A stretch of DNA of 64,000 bases from Fidelibacterota bacterium (GTDB taxonomy: Bacteria > Fidelibacterota > Marinisomatia > Marinisomatales > Marinisomataceae), in the NCBI GenBank assembly GCA_016777965.1, contig JADHQL010000001.1, positions 25,189 to 89,188 on the forward strand. The letters are read 5' to 3'. This document shows positions 1 to 9,101 of this stretch, piece after piece. How positions within the stretch are numbered: the first letter of the stretch is position 1; each line of letters starts with the position of its first letter. The notes beneath the pieces were generated by a model, which worked only from the letters and a program-made list of their open reading frames with translations, did no database searches and was not told the origin of the DNA. The translations under genes were made by a program, and so were the position numbers.

Positions 1-1
1 A

Positions 2-1054
2 TATAGAAAGCTAATTACGTTTCTTGAAGAACAACAAAAATTAGCAGATAATAATCATGGAGTTTGGAAGTTTGAAGACGGAGATGAGTATTATCAGCAT
101 ACGCTCGACGGATATACAACCTTAGGGTTGACCGCTGAAGAAATTCATGAGATTGGCTTAAGTGAAGTTGAGAGAATTCATGGAGAAATCTATGAAATCA
201 TGGAACAGGTGAACTTTGATGGCACTTTAAAAGAATTCTTTGATTTTATGAGAGAGGATGATCAGTTTTATTACCCTGAAGGACCTGAAGGTAGACAAAT
301 GTACTTAGATCAGGTTCAGGTGGTAGTAGATACGCTGTCTAATCGTATAGAAGAACTATTTTATGGGTTACCATCTATTCCGCTTCAAGTTAAGCCTGTA
401 GAGGCTTATAGAGAAGCTTCAGCAGGTATTGCATTCTATCAGCGTGGTCAAGCGGATGGAAGCAGACCTGGAACGTATTATGCAAATTTGTATAGAATGA
501 GAGATATGCCGATATATAAGCTTGAAAATTTAGCCTATCATGAAGCAATCCCAGGACATCATATGCAAATTTCTATACAGCTAGAAGTCGAAGATATGCC
601 AAGTTTTAGAAAGTATGGTGGCTACAGCGTTTTTTCAGAGGGTTGGGCATTATATTCAGAAACTCTTCCAAAAGAAATAGGTTTATATAAAGACCCTTAT
701 TCTGATTTTGGAAGGTTATCTGGAGAGCTTTGGAGAGCATGTAGATTAGTAGTTGATACTGGTGTTCATCATTACAAATGGACCAGAGAAGAAGGTATTG
801 ACTATTATATGAACAATACTGCAAATCCAGAAGGAGATTGCATAGGGATGGTTGAGCGACATATTGTATGGCCCGGACAGGCTGTTTCATATAAGATTGG
901 TATGATAAAAGTTCAAGAATTACGCGCCTATGCAGAACAAAAATTAGGAGATAAATTCTCTTTACAAGGGTTTCATGATGTGGTACTAAGAAATGGTAGC
1001 GTAACCATGGATATTTTAGAAGATATCGTTTACAGTTGGGTAGATAGCCAATAA
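2..1054 (+). CDS. DUF885-family (putative zinc peptidase) protein, 5' truncated by window edge
   Basis: The frame stays open from base 2 (YRKLITFLEEQQKL...) into the listed ORF; HEAIPGHHMQ metal-binding-like motif typical of DUF885. Confidence 0.8.
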   Translation, partial: YRKLITFLEEQQKLADNNHGVWKFEDGDEYYQHTLDGYTTLGLTAEEIHEIGLSEVERIHGEIYEIMEQVNFDGTLKEFFDFMREDDQFYYPEGPEGRQMYLDQVQVVVDTLSNRIEELFYGLPSIPLQVKPVEAYREASAGIAFYQRGQADGSRPGTYYANLYRMRDMPIYKLENLAYHEAIPGHHMQISIQLEVEDMPSFRKYGGYSVFSEGWALYSETLPKEIGLYKDPYSDFGRLSGELWRACRLVVDTGVHHYKWTREEGIDYYMNNTANPEGDCIGMVERHIVWPGQAVSYKIGMIKVQELRAYAEQKLGDKFSLQGFHDVVLRNGSVTMDILEDIVYSWVDSQ

Positions 1055-1365
1055 TGATCATAATTAAGACCAGCACTGATAGTCATAAGGTAATGAAAGT
1101 TATTGCCAATGCACTGCTAAATAATAAACTTGCTGCATGTGTAAATATGATTCCCCGTATGAGATCTAAGTATGTTATGGATGGAAGAATTGTTGAGGCA
1201 AGAGAGGTAATTTTATTAATAAAAACAACTGCAAAATTGGAAGATAAAGTTTATCAAATCATCAAAGAACATCATAATTATGAAATACCTGAAATTTCAA
1301 CGATTCAAACTTCTAATGTTGATAAAGATTATGAACAATGGCTTAAGGACTTTGTTGTAGAGTAG
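1054..1365 (+). CDS. cutA: CutA-like divalent cation tolerance protein
   Basis: About 103 aa; CutA1 hallmarks AACVNMIP, VILLIKTT, YEIPEI, YEQWL; start overlaps the upstream stop (TAATG). Confidence 0.85.
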   Translation: MIIIKTSTDSHKVMKVIANALLNNKLAACVNMIPRMRSKYVMDGRIVEAREVILLIKTTAKLEDKVYQIIKEHHNYEIPEISTIQTSNVDKDYEQWLKDFVVE

Positions 1366-1367
1366 GT

Positions 1368-1493
1368 ATGAAATTAGAAGAATTATCTGAAGCTACTATT
1401 TTAAAAACTGTTATTTTAATATTATTGTTAATTATGATTATTACTGCAATCGTAGTAATAGCTATTAAATATCCTGAAATAGGTATCCAGTGA
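1368..1493 (+). CDS. Small single-TM protein, 41 aa (MKLEELSEATILKTVILILLLIMIITAIVVIAIKYPEIGIQ)
   Basis: ATG-to-TGA reading with a hydrophobic core; stop overlaps the GTG start of the nitroreductase (GTGA). Confidence 0.55.
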   Translation: MKLEELSEATILKTVILILLLIMIITAIVVIAIKYPEIGIQ

Positions 1494-2131
1494 GCTTAAT
1501 CGACAGTTTAAATTGGAGATATGCTACTACCAAATTTGATTCATCAAAGTCTATTTCAGAGCATGATATTGAAAAATTAAAAGAAATTGTGAAACTGTCA
1601 CCATCATCTTGGGGGTTTCAGTTTTATAAAATTTTGGTGATTACTGATTCAGAGTTAAAGCAAAAATTATTACCTGCAGCATACAATCAAAATCAAATCA
1701 TTGACTGCTCTCATCTGTTTGTGTTTTGTAGTTATAGTAGCGTATTTGAGGAAGATATTGATCAAATGATAGCAGAGTTCCATAGGTTGAGAGCTAATGA
1801 TGATGATTATAACAAAGAAAGTACCGATAATTATGGCGCTGGTGCTAAAAAAAGTATTTTAAATATGGAGCCTAATCGTCAAGCAGAATGGCTTAAAAAA
1901 CAGTGCTACATTGCATTAGGTCAACTCATGGTTGGTTGCGCAGATATGCGTATAGATTCTTGTCCAATGGAAGGGTTTAAATCTGATAAAGTAGATGAGA
2001 TTTTAGATTTAAAATCACAAAATTTAACATCTGTAGTATTATTACCCATGGGATATCGTACTTCTGATGACAAGTATCAGCATAAAACTAAAGTGCGAAA
2101 ATCAAGCAATCTTTTGTTCGAAGAAAGATAA
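1490..2131 (+). CDS. NAD(P)H-dependent nitroreductase
   Basis: Nitroreductase pattern RYATTKFD...LSPSSWGFQ...ALGQLMVGCADMRIDSCPMEGF. Confidence 0.85.
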   Translation: MSLIDSLNWRYATTKFDSSKSISEHDIEKLKEIVKLSPSSWGFQFYKILVITDSELKQKLLPAAYNQNQIIDCSHLFVFCSYSSVFEEDIDQMIAEFHRLRANDDDYNKESTDNYGAGAKKSILNMEPNRQAEWLKKQCYIALGQLMVGCADMRIDSCPMEGFKSDKVDEILDLKSQNLTSVVLLPMGYRTSDDKYQHKTKVRKSSNLLFEER

Positions 2132-2216
2132 TTTTCTTCATATAAAATTTCTATTTACAATATCAATTTTTTGGATGATATTCCTTCGATTCTTTAATCA
2201 AAGAAAGGAATATAGA

Positions 2217-3110
2217 ATGAAAGGCTGGCTACTATCTACTTCAGAACAACCATCATACGAAACCAACAAAATTGTTAAAGAGTTTGAAAAAGCAGGAATT
2301 GAATGTTTTATTGTGGATCCTAGACTAATTGATATATATGTTACCAGAGAAGATAGAAAATCTATCCAAGTTGGTAACGAATATACGATACTGCCAAACT
2401 TTGTTATTCCAAGGATGGGAAGTAAAATTACCTCTTATTCAACTGCGGTACTTAGACATTTAGAAAAATTAGGTGTTCTCCTTATAAACAGCTCTGAAGC
2501 AATATATAAAGCAAAAGATAAGCTGTATACAATGCAGATATTAGCTCAAGAAAATATTCCAACTCCAAGAACAATGTTAACGAAGCATCCAGTCAATCTT
2601 GATTTTATTAAAAAAAGAATTGGATTTCCTGTTGTGGTAAAAACTTTAAGTGGAATGCATGGAAAAGGAGTCTATTTGGCTGAAAAACCATCCAATCTTG
2701 AACAGTTGGTTGATGTAGTAATGGAAGTTGACCACAAAACTAACTTGCTGATTCAAGAGTTTATTAGTCATAAAGCAGGAACAGATATCAGAATTTTTTT
2801 GGTTGGAGGTAAAATTGTAGGTGCATTTATGCGTCAATCCAAAGATGGAGATTTTAGAGCAAATATTACAAGAGGTGGACTTCCAAAACCTATAGAGCTT
2901 GATAGCGATGCGGAGTTTTTAGCGATTCAATGTGCTAATATATTAAAACTGGACATTGCAGGGGTGGACTTATTAATTGACAAAGAAGGGTATAGAATTT
3001 GCGAAGTAAATTCTGCTCCAGGTTTTGAAGGGCTTGAAAAAGCGTGTAAATCAAATATTGCACTTGAAATTGTTCAATTTGTACAGCAAAAACTAAGTTT
3101 AGCTATATAA
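2217..3110 (+). CDS. rimK: RimK-family ATP-grasp ligase
   Basis: ATP-grasp signature FPVVVKTLSGMHGKGVYLAE, VDLLIDKEGYRICEVNSAPGFEGLEK; ATG at 2217 fits better than the longer listed ORF start. Confidence 0.8.
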   Translation: MKGWLLSTSEQPSYETNKIVKEFEKAGIECFIVDPRLIDIYVTREDRKSIQVGNEYTILPNFVIPRMGSKITSYSTAVLRHLEKLGVLLINSSEAIYKAKDKLYTMQILAQENIPTPRTMLTKHPVNLDFIKKRIGFPVVVKTLSGMHGKGVYLAEKPSNLEQLVDVVMEVDHKTNLLIQEFISHKAGTDIRIFLVGGKIVGAFMRQSKDGDFRANITRGGLPKPIELDSDAEFLAIQCANILKLDIAGVDLLIDKEGYRICEVNSAPGFEGLEKACKSNIALEIVQFVQQKLSLAI

Positions 3111-3139
3111 TCATAGCTTAAATGTGCTATATTTGATTC

Positions 3140-4297
3140 ATGGAAACTTTTTTTATAATACTATTCATCATTGTATTCTCAGTAGCATTAGGAATGATTG
3201 CATATACTCTTTACGGAATGTCCAAAAAAATGCCTACCTCTGCTTCAGAAGATAAAGAAGATTTATTAAACGAAAGAGCTAGCACTATTGCAGTAGATGC
3301 AGCAAAAAAAGCGTTAGATGAGGTTTTAAAGCAAAATGCAGAACTTCAAAAAAAGGATTGGGATGGATACAAAAAAGACTTAGATCTCACCTTAACACCA
3401 GTAAAAAAATCCTTAGAAGATTTGCAAAAAAACATTTCTGAAGTAGAAAAAGACCGTATTGAAGACAAGGGAAAGCTGGATGAAAAATTAAAAGATTTAA
3501 TCGGTACCACAGCAAGTTTAAGTAGGGCGCTTACTTCAAGCTCTGATACAGGTGATTTAGGAGAAACAATTTTAAGAAATTTAGTTGAAAAAGCGGGGAT
3601 GATTAAGTATATCGATTTTGTAGAGCAAACCTCTACGGGAAATAGAAGCATTCCTGATATGGTAATTAACTTACCTGGTGGCGGTAAAATTCCAATTGAT
3701 TCTAAGTTATCTTTAGAAGCGTTTGATCAAGCGATGAATACAGTAGATAAGTCCCAGAGAAAAGCATTAGAAGAAAAACATGCAAATAATTGTAGAACCT
3801 TGATGCGCAACCTATCCAAACAAGAATACCATAAACAATTTGATGGGCCTATAGAATTTGTAGTAATGTTTATCGGAAGTGAGCCAGCATATCAAATGGC
3901 TTTAAAGCACGACGGAAAACTCTTCCTTGATGGTGCAGATAGAAAAGTATTTGTTGTATCTCCATTATCACTTTTACCGTTGCTAAGTTTAGTATCAGAA
4001 GCATGGAGACAATTCCAATTAAGTACCAATGCGAATCAAGCAATTCAAATTGCCAAAGATTTAACAGATCGTTTAAAAATTTATGAGGATAAATATCAGG
4101 CAGTGGGAAGTAAAATTTTAGCGCTAGGTAAAGCGTATAATTCTTCGGTATCATCCTATAATGCTAGATTGAAACCATCTGTGAGAAATCTTCAAAAATT
4201 ACAAGGGCAGCCTCAGGACTTAATGGATATGGAAAACGTTCCTGTAGATGTGACTCCGGTTATTGAATCTTTAGAAGCAAATAACGAAGAAGAATAA
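3140..4297 (+). CDS. rmuC: DNA recombination protein RmuC
   Basis: N-terminal TM, coiled coil, then LGETILRNLVEKAGM, IPDMVINLPGGGKIPIDSKLSLEAF. Confidence 0.88.
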   Translation: METFFIILFIIVFSVALGMIAYTLYGMSKKMPTSASEDKEDLLNERASTIAVDAAKKALDEVLKQNAELQKKDWDGYKKDLDLTLTPVKKSLEDLQKNISEVEKDRIEDKGKLDEKLKDLIGTTASLSRALTSSSDTGDLGETILRNLVEKAGMIKYIDFVEQTSTGNRSIPDMVINLPGGGKIPIDSKLSLEAFDQAMNTVDKSQRKALEEKHANNCRTLMRNLSKQEYHKQFDGPIEFVVMFIGSEPAYQMALKHDGKLFLDGADRKVFVVSPLSLLPLLSLVSEAWRQFQLSTNANQAIQIAKDLTDRLKIYEDKYQAVGSKILALGKAYNSSVSSYNARLKPSVRNLQKLQGQPQDLMDMENVPVDVTPVIESLEANNEEE

Positions 4298-4887
4298 TGC
4301 CACTAGTTACACCTTTATCCAACATCGAAGATAAAGAAACTCAAGACTTAGTAACTTTTTTTAATGAGACCTTAGGATTTTGTCCAAATTCTGTTCTTAC
4401 TATGCAAAAAAAGCCTCACTTAGCCAAGGCGTTTGTTAATCTAAATAAAGCTGTAATGGATAATGCTGGTTCCATTTCAAGCGAATTTAAGCGTATTATA
4501 GCCTATATTAGTAGCAACACAGTTGGCTGCAGATATTGTCAAGCACATACGATTAGAGCTGCTGAGCGATATGGTGGAGAAAAAAAGCGTTTAGAGCAGG
4601 CTTGGGACTTTGAAAACAGTACGTTATTTACTGAAGCTGAGAAGGTTGCATTACGATTCACAATCGCTGCAAGCTCAGTGCCAGTAAGTACATCCCAAGA
4701 ATTAGAAGAGTTATTACAACATCATTGGGATGAAACAGATATTTTAGAAATTATGAGCGTCATCGCTTTATTTGGATATTTAAATAGATGGAATGATGTA
4801 ATGGGTACCAGCCTGGAAAAGGATGCAAAAGAATCTGCTGAAAACTTATTGCAAGATCAATGGGACATCGGAAAACATGCTACTTAA
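4297..4887 (+). CDS. Carboxymuconolactone decarboxylase / AhpD-like peroxidase-related protein
   Basis: AhpD-type motif SSNTVGCRYCQAHTIRAAERYG. Confidence 0.8.
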   Translation: MPLVTPLSNIEDKETQDLVTFFNETLGFCPNSVLTMQKKPHLAKAFVNLNKAVMDNAGSISSEFKRIIAYISSNTVGCRYCQAHTIRAAERYGGEKKRLEQAWDFENSTLFTEAEKVALRFTIAASSVPVSTSQELEELLQHHWDETDILEIMSVIALFGYLNRWNDVMGTSLEKDAKESAENLLQDQWDIGKHAT

Positions 4888-5218
4888 TGTAGTCTAAAGC
4901 CCAATCATTTAACATATCAAACACCGGAACCAATGTTTTACCTTTTTTTGTCAATGAATATTCAACTCTAGGCGGTATTTCAGCATAGATTTTACGTGTA
5001 ATAATATCATTTTTTTCAAGATCTCTTAATTCCCTAGTTAACATATTTTTACTAATTCCGTCAATGCTACGCTGAAGCACACCAAAACGATTAATATTTT
5101 GTGCTATTCTCATAATAATAATGGGTCTCCATTTTCCACCAATCGTCTTCATAGAATAAGTGATAGGACAGGAGTCTACCGTGCATCCGCATATATCTTC
5201 AAAACATTGTTGTTTCAT
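4880..5218 (-). CDS. HxlR-family wHTH transcriptional regulator with Cys-rich N-terminus
   Basis: HxlR core GGKWRPIIIMRIAQNINRFGVLQRSIDGISKNMLTRELRDLEKNDIITRKIYAEIPPRVEYSLTKKG. Confidence 0.9.
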   Translation of the reverse strand: MKQQCFEDICGCTVDSCPITYSMKTIGGKWRPIIIMRIAQNINRFGVLQRSIDGISKNMLTRELRDLEKNDIITRKIYAEIPPRVEYSLTKKGKTLVPVFDMLNDWALDYIK

Positions 5219-5322
5219 TATAATAGTCCTTTTTTTGTTACTATATTAAAAAATAGTGCCTACTTGTAAAATTTAATATTACTTAATAATTTTTCATATC
5301 ATTTTTTTGAAAGGATAACAAA

Positions 5323-5628
5323 ATGAAAAAACAACCATATATAGTAACACTCGAAAAAGGGAAGAATTATGCTTGGTGTGAATGTGCTGAATCTCAGACA
5401 CAACCGTTTTGTGATGGAAGTCACACCAAAGTAAACAAACGAAATGAAAACTTAGTTGAGAATCTCAAAGAAATAAGCTTAATCACAGAAGAATCACAAA
5501 AACTAGTCGAAACAGATATCAAAAAACCGGTTGTGTTTAGCGCTGAAAAAGATGAAGAAGTAGGCTTATGCGGTTGTAAAGAATCAAATAACGCTCCCTA
5601 TTGCAGCGGAGTGCACGTGAATATTTAA
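5323..5628 (+). CDS. CDGSH iron-sulfur domain protein, two motifs
   Basis: WCECAESQTQPFCDGSH and CGCKESNNAPYCSGVH. Confidence 0.88.
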   Translation: MKKQPYIVTLEKGKNYAWCECAESQTQPFCDGSHTKVNKRNENLVENLKEISLITEESQKLVETDIKKPVVFSAEKDEEVGLCGCKESNNAPYCSGVHVNI

Positions 5629-5645
5629 AAAGAAAGGAAGATAAA

Positions 5646-5873
5646 ATGAGCAATCAAAAAGAACCACATGTATTAGATATTAAAAAAGATAAGAATTATG
5701 CTTGGTGTCAGTGTAATGAATCTGATACTCAGCCATTTTGTGATGGAAGTCATGCTAAAACAGATCATCAACCAATCGTATTTAAAGCAGATGCTTCAAA
5801 AGAAGTAGCACTTTGTGGTTGTAAACAATCTAAAAATGCACCATATTGCGATGGAACGCATTTAACATTATAA
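5646..5873 (+). CDS. CDGSH iron-sulfur domain protein, two motifs (paralog of upstream gene)
   Basis: WCQCNESDTQPFCDGSH and CGCKQSKNAPYCDGTH; ATG (MSNQKEPHVLDI) preceded by AAAGGAAG. Confidence 0.88.
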   Translation: MSNQKEPHVLDIKKDKNYAWCQCNESDTQPFCDGSHAKTDHQPIVFKADASKEVALCGCKQSKNAPYCDGTHLTL

Positions 5874-5875
5874 AT

Positions 5876-6241
5876 ATGACCATAGATTTAACATATTACA
5901 GGACATTTGTACTATTTGTAGCACGAATAGTATTAGCAGCAATTATCTTTAAAGCTGGCATCAATAAGTTGCCAGTTTATGAGGTAGGAGGTCTTGTAAA
6001 ACAATTGCCTGAATTTCTTCGATATTTAGTAGTACTGTTTGAGATTGTTGGACCTATATTTCTTCTTTTAGGAATCAGATTTAATCAACTTCAAATTCTT
6101 GGGGCAGCTATGATTGCGGTTGTGATGTTAGGAGCGAGTAGTATGAAATACTTTGTTGCTGGAAGTGCACTAATATCCAGTGGTACAATGTATCCATTTG
6201 CATTATGTTTATTGGCCTTGATTTTTCTTACTGAAGAATAA
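5876..6241 (+). CDS. DoxX/MauE-like small membrane protein
   Basis: About 121 aa, four hydrophobic segments, FKAGINKL, FEIVGPIFLLLG. Confidence 0.7.
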   Translation: MTIDLTYYRTFVLFVARIVLAAIIFKAGINKLPVYEVGGLVKQLPEFLRYLVVLFEIVGPIFLLLGIRFNQLQILGAAMIAVVMLGASSMKYFVAGSALISSGTMYPFALCLLALIFLTEE

Positions 6242-6280
6242 TTTAATGTTTATATTCGCGTTTACTTTAAGTGGGAAAAT

Positions 6281-6685
6281 GTGAAAAAAACTATCTTTTC
6301 AGTACTAGTTGTAATTTTATTTGCTGTTTTTGTTCAAGAGATAATAGTTGAGCAAGATATACGCAAGGCAATTGTTTCCTATAACGATAATCCAACTTTT
6401 ACTAAAGAAACGATTATAGAGGAAGATTTTAACGGTGCAGCAATTACCATTTTTACTGCTACATGGTGTGGATATTGTAAGGGAGCCAAGCAGTTGCTTA
6501 ATGAAAAAGAGATAACTTACTTTGAAGTAGATGTAGAAGAATACAATATTTCAAAACGTAAATTAAAAGAAATTGGTATTGAAGACTTTTTTGTCCCTCA
6601 AATCTTTGTAGATGGAGTACCAATCGGTGGATTTTCAGATCTTAAAAAAATTTTTGGTAGCAATATGCCTGTTCCAGAAGTATAA
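6281..6685 (+). CDS. Membrane-anchored glutaredoxin-like protein
   Basis: N-terminal TM then ITIFTATWCGYCKGAKQLL...FEVDVEE...VPQIFVDGVPIGGF. Confidence 0.85.
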   Translation: MKKTIFSVLVVILFAVFVQEIIVEQDIRKAIVSYNDNPTFTKETIIEEDFNGAAITIFTATWCGYCKGAKQLLNEKEITYFEVDVEEYNISKRKLKEIGIEDFFVPQIFVDGVPIGGFSDLKKIFGSNMPVPEV

Positions 6686-6726
6686 TTATGAAGTTTTTAA
6701 TATAGTTTTAGGGGGAAAATAAAACT

Positions 6727-7512
6727 TTGTTTGTATCAACTTATTTAGTAAAAAATGAAACAAATCTATGTGAATTAATAAGCAACATAGACTCCTTATA
6801 TCGGAATGACGGGATAACAATACATTCAGATCGAAATACAACTAAAAAAATTGAATTCAATGGAAGGTTATTTGCAGTTAAATCGTTCCAATCACCTAAT
6901 TTTTTACAACGTATTGCCTATGCAAACTTTAGAAAGCCTAAGGCACAACGTTCTTTAGAGTTTTCCTTAAAATTGCTTGAGGCTGGATTACATTCTCCGA
7001 AGCCGATTGGGTATATTGTAACTAAGCATTCTATGCAAATCCATGAAAGTTTTTATATTACTGAATATCATGACTATGATTTTGATCTCGTTCCAGTCTT
7101 TGAACAGTTTGACAGTCATTTAAAATTAATTGAAAAGTTTATTAAGACTATTATTCATATGCATGATAACAATATTTATCATCACGATTTAACTAAAAGA
7201 AATATATTAATTACTCCTTCTTCAAAGCATGTATTTAGCTTTGTAGACAATAATAGAATGTCTTTTGTTGAAATGTCCTTAAAAATGAGAATGGAGTCAT
7301 TGTCAAAGCTGTCAAATAACGTAAAGGAATTACATGCATTAGCAAACCTATATGGAAAGCATTCTAATTATAGCTCACAACGATGTATAGATTTTATAGA
7401 TAAAGGATTCAGAAAAAGCCAACGCTATAAAAACGTTAAAAAATTTCTTAAGGGAAACAAAAAAGGCGCCTTCGACGCGACGCCTTTTTCTACTCGAGGT
7501 AATCAGAGATAA
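6727..7512 (+). CDS. KdkA/WaaP-like lipopolysaccharide-type kinase
   Basis: Kinase motifs LFAVKSF, IYHHDLTKRNILI, FSFVDNNRMSF; TTG start. Confidence 0.7.
   Translation: MFVSTYLVKNETNLCELISNIDSLYRNDGITIHSDRNTTKKIEFNGRLFAVKSFQSPNFLQRIAYANFRKPKAQRSLEFSLKLLEAGLHSPKPIGYIVTKHSMQIHESFYITEYHDYDFDLVPVFEQFDSHLKLIEKFIKTIIHMHDNNIYHHDLTKRNILITPSSKHVFSFVDNNRMSFVEMSLKMRMESLSKLSNNVKELHALANLYGKHSNYSSQRCIDFIDKGFRKSQRYKNVKKFLKGNKKGAFDATPFSTRGNQR
7459..7489. terminator. Bidirectional terminator-like hairpin inside the 3' end of the kinase ORF
   Basis: AAAAAGGCG...CGCCTTTTT inverted repeat flanked by A and T tracts between convergent genes. Confidence 0.7.
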
Positions 7513-7515
7513 CTA

Positions 7516-8019
7516 TTATTGTATGTTGTAAGCAAGACTCTCGTCATTTTCGACTTGACTGAGTTGTGGTTCAGTCTCGTCAATTAGTATTTCTTCCACA
7601 GCAACTTCCGTATCTAATACTTCAAATACTTCATCTGCATAATTGGTAGAATAAAGATTTCCATTCCATTCAAACGTATTTCCAGGTCCTAGTTCATTTC
7701 TAGCTGCTAAAAATGCGACATTAAAGGAGGGTACAGGGGTCGTTTCAATTACTTCTAGTGATTCAACATTATTGTGAAATGTTGGCACTGTTTCAGTAGC
7801 CATGGCTTCATCATTGACTGAATTACCCATATTGGTGTTATTAACTAATGAGGTAATCTCTACATCCACAGTGCCTTCATCAAAAAAGCTTTCTGAGATA
7901 TTATCGGATAGTTCTACTTCTTCGGATTGATCCATGAGAAAAAACAAGGAACCGATACACAAAATTACACCTGCTAACACGAATTTTTCAACATTATTAT
8001 ACATATTTTTTAACTCCAT
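7516..8019 (-). CDS. Membrane-anchored acidic protein of unknown function
   Basis: N-terminal TM (FVLAGVILCIGSLFFLM) then a Glu/Val/Thr-rich domain. Confidence 0.6.
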   Translation of the reverse strand: MELKNMYNNVEKFVLAGVILCIGSLFFLMDQSEEVELSDNISESFFDEGTVDVEITSLVNNTNMGNSVNDEAMATETVPTFHNNVESLEVIETTPVPSFNVAFLAARNELGPGNTFEWNGNLYSTNYADEVFEVLDTEVAVEEILIDETEPQLSQVENDESLAYNIQ

Positions 8020-8099
8020 TTGTTATGCCTCTTAATATCGCTTTCATAGCCTATGTACATTTAATTTTCATTTTTGTTTCAATGTTTGTAACTTTTAAT

Positions 8100-9101
8100 A
8101 TGGAAAAAGTATTTGTCAGTGGTGGATCAGGGTTTATATCTCTTCATTTGATTTCAAAGCTCATTCAAGAAGGATATCAAGTAAGAACGTCTTTACGCTC
8201 TTTAGATCGTAAACAAGAAGTGATTGATGCGGCGGAAAAAGAAGTATCCACAGTAGGCATGCTTGAATTCTGTGAACTTGATTTATTAAAAGATGAAGGA
8301 TGGGATGAAGCAGTTGCTGGATGCGATTATGTGCAACATATTGCCTCACCAATCCCAACTACCAACTCCAATGATTATGATATTGTGGTTAAACCTGCGG
8401 TAAATGGCATAAAACGATGCCTTAACGCAGCCTTAAAGAACAATATCAAACGTTTTGTCATGACATCTTCTGTTGCATCGGTAGGAGGGTCTAATCATAA
8501 AAATGAATATGATGATACTGATTGGACGGATTTAACCATGGATGTAGGTCCGTATCAAACCAGTAAAACCAAAGCAGAGCAATATTTATGGGACTTTATG
8601 AAAGAACATGAAGGGAAGACCGACATGGAAGCAGTAGCTATTAATCCTTCTATGGTCTTTGGTAATTCACTATCAGATGATATTGGTGCTTCAAATCTTG
8701 TTATAAAGCGCTTAATTGATGGATCCATGCCTTTCACCTTAAATATTTGTATTAATATCGTTCATATTAAAGATGTTGCTGATATGCACTTTGAGGCGAT
8801 GATTAATGACAAAGCACCTGGTAAACGTTTTATTGCATCTAATAACCATATGTTTTTCCCTGAAATTGCTAAAGTACTAAATGATAATGGCTTTAAAGCA
8901 CCTAAAAGAAATTTACCGACCTTCTTAGCCAGAATATTAGGCAAGTTTGATAAGCAATTATCGTTCTTTCTAAAAGACATCGATATTTTGCGTATTTATC
9001 ACTCTAATAACGCCCGAGATATTCTAGGGTGGAAGTTTCGATCTTCAGAGTCTGCAATTGTAGACGCTGCTACACAAATCGATGCATTGTTGAAAAATTA
9101 G
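8100..9101 (+). CDS. NAD-dependent epimerase/dehydratase (dihydroflavonol-4-reductase-like)
   Basis: VFVSGGSGFISLHLISKL, MTSSVASVGG, YQTSKTKAEQ; start MEKVF at 8100 more likely than 8025. Confidence 0.88.
   Translation: MEKVFVSGGSGFISLHLISKLIQEGYQVRTSLRSLDRKQEVIDAAEKEVSTVGMLEFCELDLLKDEGWDEAVAGCDYVQHIASPIPTTNSNDYDIVVKPAVNGIKRCLNAALKNNIKRFVMTSSVASVGGSNHKNEYDDTDWTDLTMDVGPYQTSKTKAEQYLWDFMKEHEGKTDMEAVAINPSMVFGNSLSDDIGASNLVIKRLIDGSMPFTLNICINIVHIKDVADMHFEAMINDKAPGKRFIASNNHMFFPEIAKVLNDNGFKAPKRNLPTFLARILGKFDKQLSFFLKDIDILRIYHSNNARDILGWKFRSSESAIVDAATQIDALLKN

Noticed and set aside
606-1076. 156-aa minus-strand ORF
   Set aside because: Antisense to the DUF885 gene, low-complexity composition from AT-rich DNA, no recognisable domain.
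3346-4154. Minus-strand ORFs of 101 and 94 aa
   Set aside because: Antisense to rmuC with no family features.
4297-6685. Possible defence island around the HxlR/CDGSH genes
   Set aside because: No nuclease, ATPase, toxin, methyltransferase or integrase nearby; redox function is the better explanation.
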